Positions 25,689 to 35,878 of a stretch of 64,000 bases of DNA are shown piece after piece (within the stretch, counting starts at the first letter, position 1; each line of letters begins with the position of its first letter). This DNA comes from Physcomitrium patens (taxonomy: Eukaryota; Streptophyta; Bryopsida; Funariales; Funariaceae): the NCBI RefSeq assembly GCF_000002425.4, contig NC_037255.1:4381477-4445476 (forward strand), written 5' to 3'. The translations under genes were made by a program, and so were the position numbers. The notes under the pieces were generated by a model that was not told the DNA's origin, made no database searches, and saw only the letters and a list, made by a program, of their open reading frames with translations.

Positions 25689-25991
25689 CTACCTTGAATC
25701 TAAAACTTCTTCTATCTTGAATTCTTGATTATTATCTACTTTTATAGGAAGAGGTAGTATTTGTCTTCTTCTCAAGATATTTATTGTCTTATATGGCTCA
25801 AGAAGAGACATATGAAATATATGGTGGATCTTCATAGACTGTTATAGATATAATTAATAAGCAACAAGATGGACTTGTTTACAAATAGGAAAAGGTCCAA
25901 GCCTACAATAGTCCAACTTGTCAGAAGAATAAGTAGTCTTGATATTACAATGGAGTAATCATACTTTATTATCCATGTTGGATTGTGGTTG
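25689..25991 (-). pseudogene. A3 integrase C-terminus/chromodomain fragment
   Basis: Continues A3 beyond the S solo LTR. The minus-strand sequence parallels the intact family A element around HPVFHVSLLEPYK and the upstream KVWLLRRNIKTT region (blocks CTCAAGAAGAGACATATG near 25797 and AGTCTTGATATTACAATG near 25932). Every frame is broken. It stops at 25991 where the A2 LTR begins, so A2 inserted into A3. Confidence 0.6.
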
Positions 25992-26541
25992 TGTCAAGGA
26001 CAAGAACTCGATGAAAAAAAATTCAGACAAGTGAACCTTCATTCAAAGAAAGGTAACAAAATATAAATAAACAAGTATGTATATTGAAAGAGAAACTAGA
26101 ATGGCTATTGCTAAAGGACAAAGAAACTAGAGATCCTTGAAACTAGACTGGAAGCAAGAAAAGAATTGACAAGAGTGAAGAAGGCTTCACTCTTGTCTCT
26201 ATATATACTATCTAACTAAAGGCTACGTGACGACATTCTATAGGACCTCCAATATGTGTTGACCTTGTTGGACACATGCCTTGACTTACAAGGCAAGTTT
26301 TTCTATGTGTGGGCTACATAGTTAGCTTGGTCTTCAAGTTAACAACATGTATGGCACATGGCCAACTTGTTGACCACGTTTCTAATCCAAAAAGTCAATT
26401 AAAGACACCTATGAAGTCAAAGCAATGTCAATAAAGCTTCTAGGAAGCTTCCATATCAAATACTATAGAATTAACTTAGTTTTACCTACTTTTATTTACT
26501 TCTACATATTTATACATGTAATTATGAGTATGTCCGTGACA
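25992..26541 (-). repeat. A2 3' LTR (family A)
   Basis: A 550-bp LTR on the minus strand, with TGTCAAGG at 25992 and CCGTGACA at 26541, the inverse of the TGTCACGG...CCTTGACA ends of the intact element. It keeps the hairpin GACAAGAGTGAAG...CTTCACTCTTGTC at 26168-26197. The element body lies to its right. Its other LTR must lie beyond the window, because element B splits A2 at 28625. Confidence 0.85.
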
Positions 26542-27080
26542 TTACCTCCGCTTCTAGGGATGAGTTCCACGAGGAGCGGTCATCATATGTTGAAAAAATC
26601 TATGATGCGATGAATTATATTCGCCACATACTCTGATCTTTGTTCTTTTCGAAGATGATTGATAGGGCCTCTCAACCATTGGTAGTGTCTCATATTAGGG
26701 CATAAAGACCACCCAGTTATTTGATCATTATTAAGGCCTTCATAACTTACTTCGAATAGAACATTTAGAACACCATCAGGAGTTGTTCCTACCTCTAGCA
26801 AAATCACCAAACATTGGGAGTCCCTTCCCAAGTTGTGATATCAAACGCGTTGTATCTCACCATCTATTTGAAGAAGAACATGTCATTCTTGAAGATCTTC
26901 ATCTCGATTGCGTCATCTTGAAGGTTGTGACAATCGTAATGTCTCGTCCGGTAGGTCAGCAAATGAAGGCTCTTGAGTCGAATCTACTAGTTGTTGGTTC
27001 TCCATCTCCTAAGCATCACAACTATAAAGAAGCTACAAACAAGGATTGAAAGTAGAATGTTATCTTGCCTAGATGTTGTT
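26542..27080 (-). pseudogene. A2 extra 3' ORF (family A), broken
   Basis: The minus frame 26831-26583 (CLVILLEVGTTPDGVLN...GLNNDQITGWS...IIDFFNI) corresponds to the C-terminal 80 residues of the intact extra ORF at 34656-35078. The upstream part is present in sequence but out of frame. The role is unknown. An opposing 88-codon plus frame (26783-27049) starts with a non-ATG codon and is taken as a shadow. Confidence 0.6.
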
Positions 27081-28620
27081 TCTTTTATAAAGAAGATTTT
27101 CATCTTGATTTTGATAGATGTCATCGATGAAAAGCCTCCACCACCTTTGCTTTATTTGTAAGATTCTTTTCTGGCTCCCATATGCGTTCACTAATATCAT
27201 ATCGGTACTAATGGACAAGATATTCTAATTTATTTTGGCGCCGCCTTGAAGCTAAAACTTCTTCTACTTCAAACTCTTCATTATTGTCCGCTTCTATAGG
27301 AGAAGGTAGAACTTGTCGTCTTTTTGGTATGTCCACTATCTTCTATGGTTCAAGAAGAGATACGTGGAATACTGGATGGATTTTCATTGACTCCGGTAGA
27401 TGTAAATGATATGCAACTGGATTGATTTGTATAGAAATAGAAAATGGTTTCAACCTTCGATAGTCCAACTTGTCATAAGAACGAGTGGTCTTGATATTAC
27501 GATGAAGTAGCCATACCTTATCACTCAAGTAGAATGGTGGTTGTTCCTTTTGATAGACATCCGCATTGACCTTTTGTTGTTCTTAAGCCTCTTTTAACTA
27601 CGCCTTCATCATTGCATGTAGCTCTGATTAATGAATCGCCAAATCTTTCGTAGTAGGATTATCAACTTTTGAAAAGTCAAAAGTATCAAGTCATGGATCA
27701 TAACCATAATTAGCAAAGAAAGGTGTTTGTTTTGTAGAAGAATGTACTGTATTATTATAAGCAAACTGTGCCAATGGCAAAAGAATTGTCCAATCATCTT
27801 GTTGGTAGTTGATGGTACATCTTAAATATTGCTCCAAAACTTGATTAATACGCTTCATTTGTCCATTAGTTTGAGGATGGAATGCAGAAGATAGTTTTAT
27901 ATCCACTTTTAGAACCTTGAAAAGAGTCCGCCAAAATCTTGTTACAAATTGAGTTCTCCTATCTGAAATAATATCCTTGGATAATCTATGATAGCGATAG
28001 ATATTGTCAAGAAAGAGCTTTACTGTTTCTTCACATATGATACATTTTGTACATAGTACAAAATGTGCCATCTTGGTAAAATGATCTACTATCACGAATA
28101 TAGAGTCATAAGAACCTGAGATTGGAAGATCCGTGATGAAGTCCATAGAAACATAAGACTATGGTTGTTCTGGAATGGGTAATGGCTGAAGAAGTCCATA
28201 AGGTCGATGACAAGGAGTTTTTAATCTTGAGCAAACATCACATGAATGTACAAAATCTTTGACTGCCTTCCACATTTGACGCCACTAAAAATCCCTAGAT
28301 ATCAGCTCTAAAGTCTTATTGTATCCAAAATATCCTGCTATTGGGAAGTCGTGATGAGCTTGAAGAATACGTAAACGTGCTTCTCCTTCTAGAACATATA
28401 GGCATCCTTCGAAATAGAGTAGGTTATTTTTGAACTCAAATTTAGAGGGATCATGAGATTTAGAAGAATTATTCTTGATATCATGAACAAAAAGGTCTGA
28501 AGACATACTTAACTGGACTTGCTTGATAAAAGTTAAATCAATAGTCAATGTTGATTTTATTGCTTGAAGATGAAATTGCTCCAGCTTCAAGAAAACCATT
28601 CTTTGTTGCTCAAAAGCTAC
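27081..28620 (-). pseudogene. A2 pol 3' half: RNase H tail, integrase, chromodomain
   Basis: Minus-strand pieces in order: 28599-28285 (the RNase H-integrase linker and first zinc-binding region, ending NKTLELISRDF), 28146-27691 (integrase core with MDFITDLP...VDHFTKM and DRRTQF, where intact family members have DRGTQF), 27528-27343 (KVWLLHRNIKTTRS...HPVFHVSLLEP) and a chromodomain remnant to about 27081. The zinc-binding motif has GYFG where HHCC integrases usually have GHFG. Stops and frameshifts separate the pieces. A2 ends abruptly at 28625 where element B is inserted. Confidence 0.8.
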
Positions 28621-28625
28621 ACCTC

Positions 28626-29298
28626 TGTAGAATAATTAGTTATTTTACATAATGAAGATATCTAATGTATATTATAAACAAGGATAGATAACTACTGAAA
28701 AGGTGGTTCAGCAGGTAGAATGGATGAACAGTCATGAAAAGTAGTTATCATCTGTAGTATAGGAGTTGGTATCTCGGGGTAGTATAAGGAAGATGGGAGA
28801 GGGGAAGAAAATGCCATCACTGTGATAGTCGTGAGCTAGGGTAAGCCTGATGCTATTTCTTTTCTTTTGTTTGTTATTTTCTTTGAATAAGAGGATTGAG
28901 AGTTTTTGAATATTGTGAAGTAAATTATAGAATGGAAATGTGATTGGTATTATTTGAGAAGAAGAAAGATTGAATGCTGAAATCTGATTGTAGTTCAGTA
29001 GAGAGAATGAGTTTGTGTTTGTGTGAAACACCGTAATGTAAATGGCAGTTCTGTGTGAAGAATTCCAGTGATTGGAATGAAGGTAATTTTGTGCTGAAAG
29101 TTGTGAGGGCACAATATTACAGTTGGAGATTATGAGGATGAATATATTGGTGGAAATAGCAGTTATTGGTATGACTAAATTGTTGTAAGGAAGAGATCGA
29201 TAAGGTGAAGGAAGAGATTATAGTTTCTTTGTGTATTCAAATATTGAAAATAGAGATGATACATTCAGAAGGTAATTGATTGTATGACCCTAACGTGA
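28626..29298 (+). repeat. Element B 5' LTR, first part
   Basis: Starts TGTAGAATAA, as do the LTRs of C and D. It is preceded by ACCTC (28621-28625) from A2; the matching duplicate would be beyond the window. It is cut at 29298 by insertion of the complete family A element, and continues at 35672-35771. A 126-codon minus frame (28732-29112) within it has no domain; equivalents exist in other LTRs of the family and are probably chance. Confidence 0.85.
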
Positions 29299-29850
29299 TG
29301 TCACGGCCATAATCATGTAAGCTAATAATTACATATAGAAATAGGTAGAAGTAAGTAAAAGTAGATAAGAGTAAGTTAATTCTATAATATTTAATATAGA
29401 AGCTTCCTAGAAACTTCCTAGACGTTGCTTTGACTTCATAGGTATCTTTAATTGACTTTTTGGATTAGAAACGTGGTCAACAAGTTGGCCATGTGCCACA
29501 TATGTTGTTAGCTTGAAGATCAAGCTAACTATGTGGCCCACACGTAGAAAAACTTGCCTTGTAAGTCAAGGCATGTGTCCTACAAAGTCAACACATATTG
29601 GAGGTCCTATAGAATGTCGCCACGTAGCCCCTAGTTAGATAGTATATATAGAGACAAGAGTGAAGGCTTCTTCACTCTTGTCAACTCCTTTCTTGCTTCT
29701 AGTCCACGTTCAAGAGTCTTTAGTTTCTTGTCTTGTGGCAATAGCCATTCCAGTTTCCTTTTAATATACCTACTTGTTTATATTTTGACTTATTATATCG
29801 AGATAGCCTTTTGGTGTATATTTTCTCTCATCGAGTCTTTGTCCTTGACA
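29299..29850 (+). repeat. Family A 5' LTR
   Basis: 552 bp, TGTCACGG...CCTTGACA. Contains TATATATA at 29643-29650 and, three bases later, a perfect 13-bp stem with a 4-nt loop (29653-29682). A second 10-bp hairpin, GTTAGCTTGA...TCAAGCTAAC, lies at 29507-29529. Confidence 0.93.
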
Positions 29851-29867
29851 GATTGACAAGAGTACAC

Positions 29868-29885
29868 TTACAATATCAGAGCTTT
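29868..29885 (+). other. Possible primer-binding site of family A
   Basis: TATCAGAGC occurs about 24 bases after the LTR end and matches the 9-base core of the plant initiator tRNA-Met primer site (TGGTATCAGAGC), but the leading TGG is replaced by CAA. The offset from the LTR is unusually large, so the true primer site could be elsewhere. Confidence 0.35.
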
Positions 29886-30062
29886 GTTTTTTCTTGAGTA
29901 AGAGTGGATTACCCCTTTCTCTTGACAAGACATAAGCGTATTAGAAGTTTGCGGATTACCCACTTCTAAACTGATATTGTTCTTAGTATCTTCTTTGTTA
30001 TCAAGTCTTTCTTTTCTTTTGTCTTGAGCAATATCAAACAAATTTTTCTTCTTAGTGTCATT

Positions 30063-31060
30063 ATGGCAGAGCTTGTTGAAATGAAGAGTGCAATGGCACA
30101 AATGCAAGAGCAAATGAGGGAGTTAATGCTTGCGATGCATCAACTCAATTCACCAACACAGGAAAGAACAAGAATAGTAGAAAGTGGAGATATAGAGATG
30201 ATCGGAGCTGCTTCAACATCTACAACAAATCACGTTCCTTTTCCAATTATACAACATCCTATAAGCACTAGAGAACCAAGAATTGCCTTACCTGAGAAAT
30301 TTGATGGTACGAGATCAAAGTTTCGAGGGTTCATCAATCAAGTACAATTGGCAATTGAACTTCAACCGCAAAGCTATCCAACTTCAGGATCACAAGTCAG
30401 GTTTATTGGCACTCTACTTTCTGGTTCTGCATTATCGTGGTTTTCGTCTTTTCTTGAACAACGAAATCCAATATTGGACAATTTGGAAGCTTTTTTGGCA
30501 GAGTTTCGATCTATGTATGGTGAACACGATGCAACTCATGTTGCAACAAATAAGATCCGAATTCTGCGATAAGGAAATCGCTCAGTAACAGTATATGCTT
30601 CACAATTTCGACAACTTGCAATTGACATCAAGTGGGATGATGCTGCACTCATCAGTCAATTTCTTTATGGATTGCAATACGAAGTAAAGAAATTGATGCT
30701 CAACTTACCTGATCCTCAAACTTTGAGTCAAGCAATCGATTTTACGGTAAAATGTGATAATCGACTTTTCAAATTTTGATCCGAGAATCATTCACGGGAA
30801 CCTCAACATTATTACTCAATAGCAACATCAACATCTTTGCCAAACGTACATTCAGAAGTAGAAGACATGCAAATTGACGTGGTACGTTTTAAACCCCTAA
30901 CTGAGCAAGAAAAGATTCATCGTCGTCAAGAAGGATTATGTTTATATTGCGGAGAACCTAAGTACACTGCTCAACATTGTCCAAAGAAATGACGCAACTA
31001 TAAAATGAGGGGTACGACGGTCAAAGAAGACAATATGTCAGAAAACGGATTCGTCCAGCT
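30063..31060 (+). pseudogene. Family A gag with CCHC zinc knuckle, stop-interrupted
   Basis: ATG at 30063 begins a Gag frame with a Gln-rich, helical N-terminus (MAELVEMKSAMAQMQEQMRE) and a retrotransposon Gag core around TLLSGSALSWFSSFL. The first stop is TAA near 30570; the frame continues past it to a second stop near 30777. A nucleocapsid zinc knuckle CLYCGEPKYTAQHC (C-X2-C-X4-H-X4-C) lies near 30940-30985. Later stops are TGA (near 30990) and TAG (near 31066). Several fit CAA, CAG or CGA codons changed by C-to-T. Gag and pol were probably one continuous frame. Gag packages the element RNA in cytoplasmic particles. Confidence 0.8.
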
Positions 31061-31072
31061 ACAATAGGGACC

Positions 31073-34000
31073 GTGCAGCTGGAACCTTGTACAATTCCTA
31101 ATGAAGGTCCTATCTTCTCCTCAGAACCCTCTCCTTGTTTTATAATAGACTTATATTTAGGACCTAAGAATTACAAAGCCTCTGCTTTATTAGATTCGGG
31201 AGCCTCAGCATGTTTTTTAGATGAACAATTTGTTAAAAGTCGTAAAATACCCTTTGTACAGAAACCTAAACCAGTACATGTAGAAGTCATAGATGGTCGT
31301 TCCTTGTCTTCTGGAGATGTCACTCATGAAACTCATCCTATAAAAGTAACAATAGACAGTCATGATAGCTACATAGCTTTTAACATAATTAAATCCCCGT
31401 CCAATCCAGTTATTTTAGGTTTATCTTGGCTAGAAAAATATAACCCTCGAATAGATTGGAATTCACGTAAACTTGACTTTTTCCAAAGCGTTATTAATAG
31501 TTCTACCAACCAAGTAAAAAATTATAAGTCTAGTATAGTAAAACCCGTATTGATAGGTGCAAAAGCATTTATACATGCAGCAAAAGAAGGATCAACTTTT
31601 GCTATTTATGCTGCACCTATTTCTGAAAATGTAAAGACTTCAATTGGCATTCCAAGTCAATATCAGGAGTATCAAGACGTTTTTGAGAAAAAAAATGCAG
31701 ATATTCTTTCTGAGCATCGTCCATATGATTGTTCAATCGACCTCAAGGAAGGAACTCAGCCACCATTTGGACCAATTTACAGTTTATCGCAAGTTGAGAT
31801 GGCTGAACTCAAGACATATATTGACGAGAATTTAGCGAAGAATTTCATATGCCATTCAAAATCTCCAGCAGGAGCTCCAATTCTATTCATAAAGAAAAAA
31901 GATGGATCTTTACGAATGTGTATTGATTATCGAGGACTCAACAAGATCACAATCAAGAACAGGTATCCATTACCTTTGATATCAGGACTCCTTGACCAGT
32001 TGAATCAAGCTAAGATCTATACAAAAATAGATCTAAGAGGAGCATATAATCTAGTACGGATCAAAGAAGGAGATGAATGGAAGACTGCATTTCGAACCAG
32101 GTATGGACATTTCGAATATAATGTCATGCCCTTTGGACTCACGAATGCACCAGTTGCTTTTCAACATCTCATGAATGATGTATTTCGTGAATTCTTAGAC
32201 AATTTTGTCATCTGCTATCTAGACGATATCCTGATCTATTCTAAGAACGTCGAAGAACATGAAATACATGTTCGTCAAGTATTACAAAAATTTAGAGATG
32301 CAGGATTGTACGCCAAGATGGAAAAGTGTGTATTTCACACTACTCAAGTTGACTTTTTAGGATACATCATTTCAAATGATGGTCTCATGATGGATTCTAA
32401 GAAAGTCCAAACAATCATGGATTGGAAGATTCCAAGGACAGTAAGAGATGTCCAATGTTTCTTGGGATTTGCCAATTACTATCGGATCTTCATCAAAGAT
32501 TTCTCACGAGTTGCAGCTCCACTTACACGCTTGACTAGTAAAAATAAATTCCAATGGAATCAAGAAACGGAAGCAGCATTTGAAGCCTTGAAGACATCGT
32601 TTGTCTCTGCACCAGTCTTATATCGTGTTGACTTTTCCAAGGCATTTTTTATGGAAACAGATGCATCAGATTTTGCCTTGGGTGCAGTTTTATCACAAAT
32701 GGGAACAGATGACAAACTTCATCCGATAGCTTTTCATTGAAGAAAATTCTCAGCAGTTGAGATCAATTATGAGATCTACGATAAAGAACTTCTTGCGATC
32801 GTGGATTCCTTTCAAGAATGGCGTCATTATCTAGAAGGCGCTTCTAGTCCAGTCACTGTGTATACAGATCACAAGAACCTTGAATATTTCATGTCAGCAC
32901 GCGTGTTGAATCGTCGTCAAGCTTGTTGGAGTATGTCTTTGTCAAGATTCGAGTTCATTATCACTTATCGGCCAGGAAAACAACAAGGTTTATCTGATGC
33001 CCGATCTAGACGTTCTTATTTTACACCAAAAGAAGGAGATGCAGCTTTTGAGGAACAAAAAATGGTCCTCTTGAAACAGGAGCAATTTCATCTCCGAGCA
33101 ATGAAATCAACATTGACTGTTGATTCAACTTTTCTCAAGCAAATCCAGTCCAGTATGTCCTCAGACCCTCTTGTTTATGATATCGAGAATAATTCTTCCA
33201 AGTCTCATGATCCTTCTAAGTTCGAGTTCAAGAATAATCTATTATATTTTGAAGGACGCCTATATGTTCCAGAAGGAGAAGCACGTTTACGTGTTCTTCA
33301 AGCACGTCATGACTTTCGAGCAGTAGGGTACTTTGGATATAATAAGACTTTGGAACTCATATCAAGAGATTTTTGGTGGCCACAAATGTGGAAGTCAGTC
33401 AAAGACTTTGTACAATCATGTGATATTTGTTGAAGATCAAAAATTCCTCGTCATCGACCTTACAGACTTCTTCAGCCATTACCTATACCAGAACAACCAT
33501 GGTCTTCTGTTTCTATGGATTTCATCACAGATCTTCCAAGCTCAACATCTTATGATTCTATATTTGTGATAGTAGATCGTTTCACCAAGATGGCACATTT
33601 TGTGCCATATATAAAATCTATCACAGGTGAAGAAACAGCTAAACTTTTCATTGATAATATCTATCGCTATCATGGATTACCTAAAGATATCATATCAGAT
33701 AGGGGAACTCAATTTGTGTCAAGATTTTGGAGGACCCTTTTCAAGATTTTAAAAGTGGACATAAAGCTATCTTCGGCTTTCTATCCTCAAACTGATGGAC
33801 AAACAGAGCGCGTAAACCAAGACTTGGAGCAATATTTAAGGTGTACTATCAACTACCAACAAGATGATTGGACAACCCTTCTGCCATTGGCAGAGTTTAC
33901 TTATAATAATACGATACATTCTTCCACGCAACAAACACCTTTCTTTGTCAATTATGGCTATCATCCACGACTTGATACTTTTGATTTTTCTAAAGTTGAT

Positions 34001-34561
34001 AATTCTGCAGCAAAAGATATGACAAATCGGTTGTCAGAGTTACATGCAATAATGAAGATGCAATTGAAGGAAGCTCAAGAACGACAAAAGATAAATGCAG
34101 ATCTATATCGTAAGGAGCAACCACAAATCAACGTGGGTGATAAGGTATGGCTACTTCGTCGCAATATCAAGACTACTCGACCTTGTGACAAGTTGGACTA
34201 TCGTAGGCTTGGCCCTTTTTCTGTTTCTGAACAGATCAACCCAGTTTCATATCGGTTACATCTACCGGAGTCAATGAAGATCCATCCTGTATTCCATGTG
34301 TCTCTTCTTGAACCATATAAGATAGTGGATATACAAGGAAGAAGATAAATGCCACCGCCTCTTATAGAAGTAGATAATAATGAAGAATTTGAGGTGGAAG
34401 AGATATTAGACTCAAGGCGGCGCCGAAATATGCTGGAATATCTTGTTCATTGGCGCGGATATGATATTAGTGAATGCACATGGGAGCCATCCAGGAATCT
34501 AGGAAATGTATCAGCTAAAGTCAAAGTTTTTCATCAACGACATCTATCAAAACCAAGATGA
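31073..34561 (+). pseudogene. Family A pol: protease, RT, RNase H, integrase, chromodomain
   Basis: Three long frames in sequence encode a chromovirus Pol. 31073-32740: protease with ALLDSGASACFLD, RT with VICYLDDILIYSKN (catalytic YLDD) and the start of RNase H (METDASDFALGAVLSQ). A TGA at 32738 precedes 32741-33433: the rest of RNase H and the integrase zinc region (RHDFRAVGYFG...CDIC). A TGA at 33431 precedes 33434-34348: integrase core (MDFITDLP, ISDRGTQF, DGQTERVNQDLEQ giving D,D,E). After a TAA, 34349-34561 has a chromodomain (EEILDSRRRRNMLEYLVHW, WEPSRNL), which in chromoviruses directs integration to heterochromatin. The second zinc-binding His is Tyr. Confidence 0.9.
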
Positions 34562-34655
34562 AAATCTCTCTTATAAAAGAGACAAGATTGAGGCAAGATA
34601 ACATTCAATTTCCTATCCTTGTTTGTAACTTCTTTGCATTTGTGATGCTAATTAG

Positions 34656-35078
34656 ATGGAGAGCCAACAACCAGCGGATTCAACTCAAGAACCTTCGTTT
34701 GTTGACCTGCCGAACGAGACATTACGATTGTCACAACCTTCAAGACGACGCAATCGAGATGAAGATCTTCAAGAACGACATGTTCTTCCTCGAACAGATG
34801 GTGAGATACAACGCGTTTGGTATCACGATTTGGAAAGGGACTCTCGATGTTTGGTGATTTTGCTAGTGGTAGAAACAACTCCTGATGGTGTTCCAAATAT
34901 TCTATTCGAAGGAAGTTACGAAGGCCTCAACAATGATCAAATAACTGGGTGGTCTTCCCGCCCTGGTATGGGACACTACCGATGGTTGAGAGGCCCTATC
35001 AATCATCTTCGAAGAGAACAGAGATCAGAGTATGTGGCGAATACAATTCGTCGCATCATAGATTTCCTCAACATATGA
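34656..35078 (+). CDS. Family A extra 3' ORF, 140 aa, function unknown
   Basis: An intact 140-codon ATG frame between the chromodomain and the 3' LTR. The N-terminal third is polar and Arg/Glu-rich (MESQQPADSTQEPS...RRRNRDEDLQERH); the C-terminal half is well structured, with aromatic and Gly residues (LNNDQITGWSSRPGMGHYRW) and an Arg-rich end (RREQRSEYVANTIRRIIDF). I recognise no domain. The same ORF is traceable in A2 (26583-27080) and as a remnant in A3 (23844-24038), so it belongs to the family rather than to chance. It has no signal peptide or membrane segment. It could be an accessory factor or the relic of a captured sequence. Confidence 0.6.
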   Translation: MESQQPADSTQEPSFVDLPNETLRLSQPSRRRNRDEDLQERHVLPRTDGEIQRVWYHDLERDSRCLVILLVVETTPDGVPNILFEGSYEGLNNDQITGWSSRPGMGHYRWLRGPINHLRREQRSEYVANTIRRIIDFLNI

Positions 35079-35105
35079 TGACCGCTCTTCGTGGAACTCG
35101 TCTCT

Positions 35106-35119
35106 AGAAGGGGGGATAA
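35106..35119 (+). other. Polypurine tract of family A
   Basis: AGAAGGGGGGATAA directly precedes the TGTTACGG start of the 3' LTR. A purine run in this position primes plus-strand DNA synthesis in LTR retrotransposons. Confidence 0.85.
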
Positions 35120-35671
35120 TGTTACGGCCATAATCATGTAAGCTAATAATTACATATAGAAATAGGTAGAAGTAAGTAAAAGTAGATAAGAGTAAGTTAA
35201 TTCTATAATATTTAATATAGAAGCTTCCTAGAAACTTCCTAGACGCCGCTTTGACTTCATAGGTGTCTTTAATTAACTTTTTGGATTAGAAACGTGGTCA
35301 ACAAGTTGGCCATGTGCCACACATGTTGTTAGCTTGAAGATCAAGCTAACTATATGGCCCACACATAGAAAAACTTGCCTTGTAAGTCAAGGCATGTGTC
35401 CTACAAAGTCAACACATATTGGAGGTCCTATAGAACGTCGCCACGTAGCCCCTAGTTAGATAGTATATATAGAGACAAGAGTGAAGGCTTCTTCACTCTT
35501 GTCAACTCCTTTCTTGCTTCTAGTCTAGGTTCAAGAGTCTTTAGTTTCTTGTCTTGTGGCAATAGCCATTCCAGTTTCCTTTTAATATACCTACTTGTTT
35601 ATATTTTGACTTATTATATCGAGATAGCCTTTTGGTGTATATTTTCTCTCATCGAGTCTTTATCCTTGACA
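35120..35671 (+). repeat. Family A 3' LTR
   Basis: 552 bp, TGTTACGG...CCTTGACA, same length as the 5' LTR. Differences from the 5' copy include CACGG/TACGG at the start, GACGTT/GACGCC, CACATATG/CACACATG and TTTGTCC/TTTATCC. The hairpin (35474-35503) is unchanged. Confidence 0.93.
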
Positions 35672-35771
35672 TGTGAACGCTTAAGCAATTAATCATTCCC
35701 CGTATTCAAATCCTCCTATACGAGTTTATTCCCATTAGATTAATTTGGAAAAAGTAAAATGAGCAATCACA
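35672..35771 (+). repeat. Element B 5' LTR, distal part
   Basis: Continues the LTR of B after the family A insertion; the first five bases are the target duplicate. It ends GCAATCACA at 35771. Together with 28626-29298 the LTR is about 768 bp, longer than the 699- and 710-bp LTRs of C and D. Confidence 0.85.
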
Positions 35772-35774
35772 TTT

Positions 35775-35792
35775 TGGCGCTGCTATCAGGGA
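35775..35792 (+). other. Element B primer-binding site (tRNA-Asp type)
   Basis: TGGCGCTGCTATCAGGGA lies three bases after the LTR end. It corresponds to TGGCGCCGCTGCCGGGGA in element D, which is nearly complementary to the 3' end of plant tRNA-Asp; B has several C-to-T-type changes. Confidence 0.7.
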
Positions 35793-35878
35793 TTGACAAC
35801 ATTATTGAGTGTTAGGAATTAACTGTCGAAGCAGTAAAAGAGATTAGGAAGCAAACTCAACAGAAATAATGAAAGAAT

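Larger units (their letters stand above)
29299..35671 (+). mobile_element. Complete chromovirus-type Ty3/gypsy element, family A
   Basis: Full-length element with 552-bp LTRs at both ends, gag, pol with protease, RT, RNase H, integrase and chromodomain, plus an extra 3' ORF. It is inserted in the 5' LTR of element B. The 5-bp flanks are CGTGA (29294-29298) and TGTGA (35672-35676), a target duplication differing by one transition. About a dozen LTR-LTR differences (near 2%) are visible, almost all transitions. The coding frame is interrupted by several stops, so it is inactive in its present form though structurally complete. Confidence 0.92.

Noticed and set aside
28732-29112. 126-codon minus frame in the B LTR, with relatives at 42471 and 50857
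   Set aside because: Lies in LTR sequence, differs in extent between copies and has no domain; repeats only because LTRs repeat.
34648-34896. Antisense frame opposite the family A extra ORF, also open in A2 (26783-27049)
   Set aside because: Both start on non-ATG codons and mirror the conserved sense ORF; most simply a shadow.
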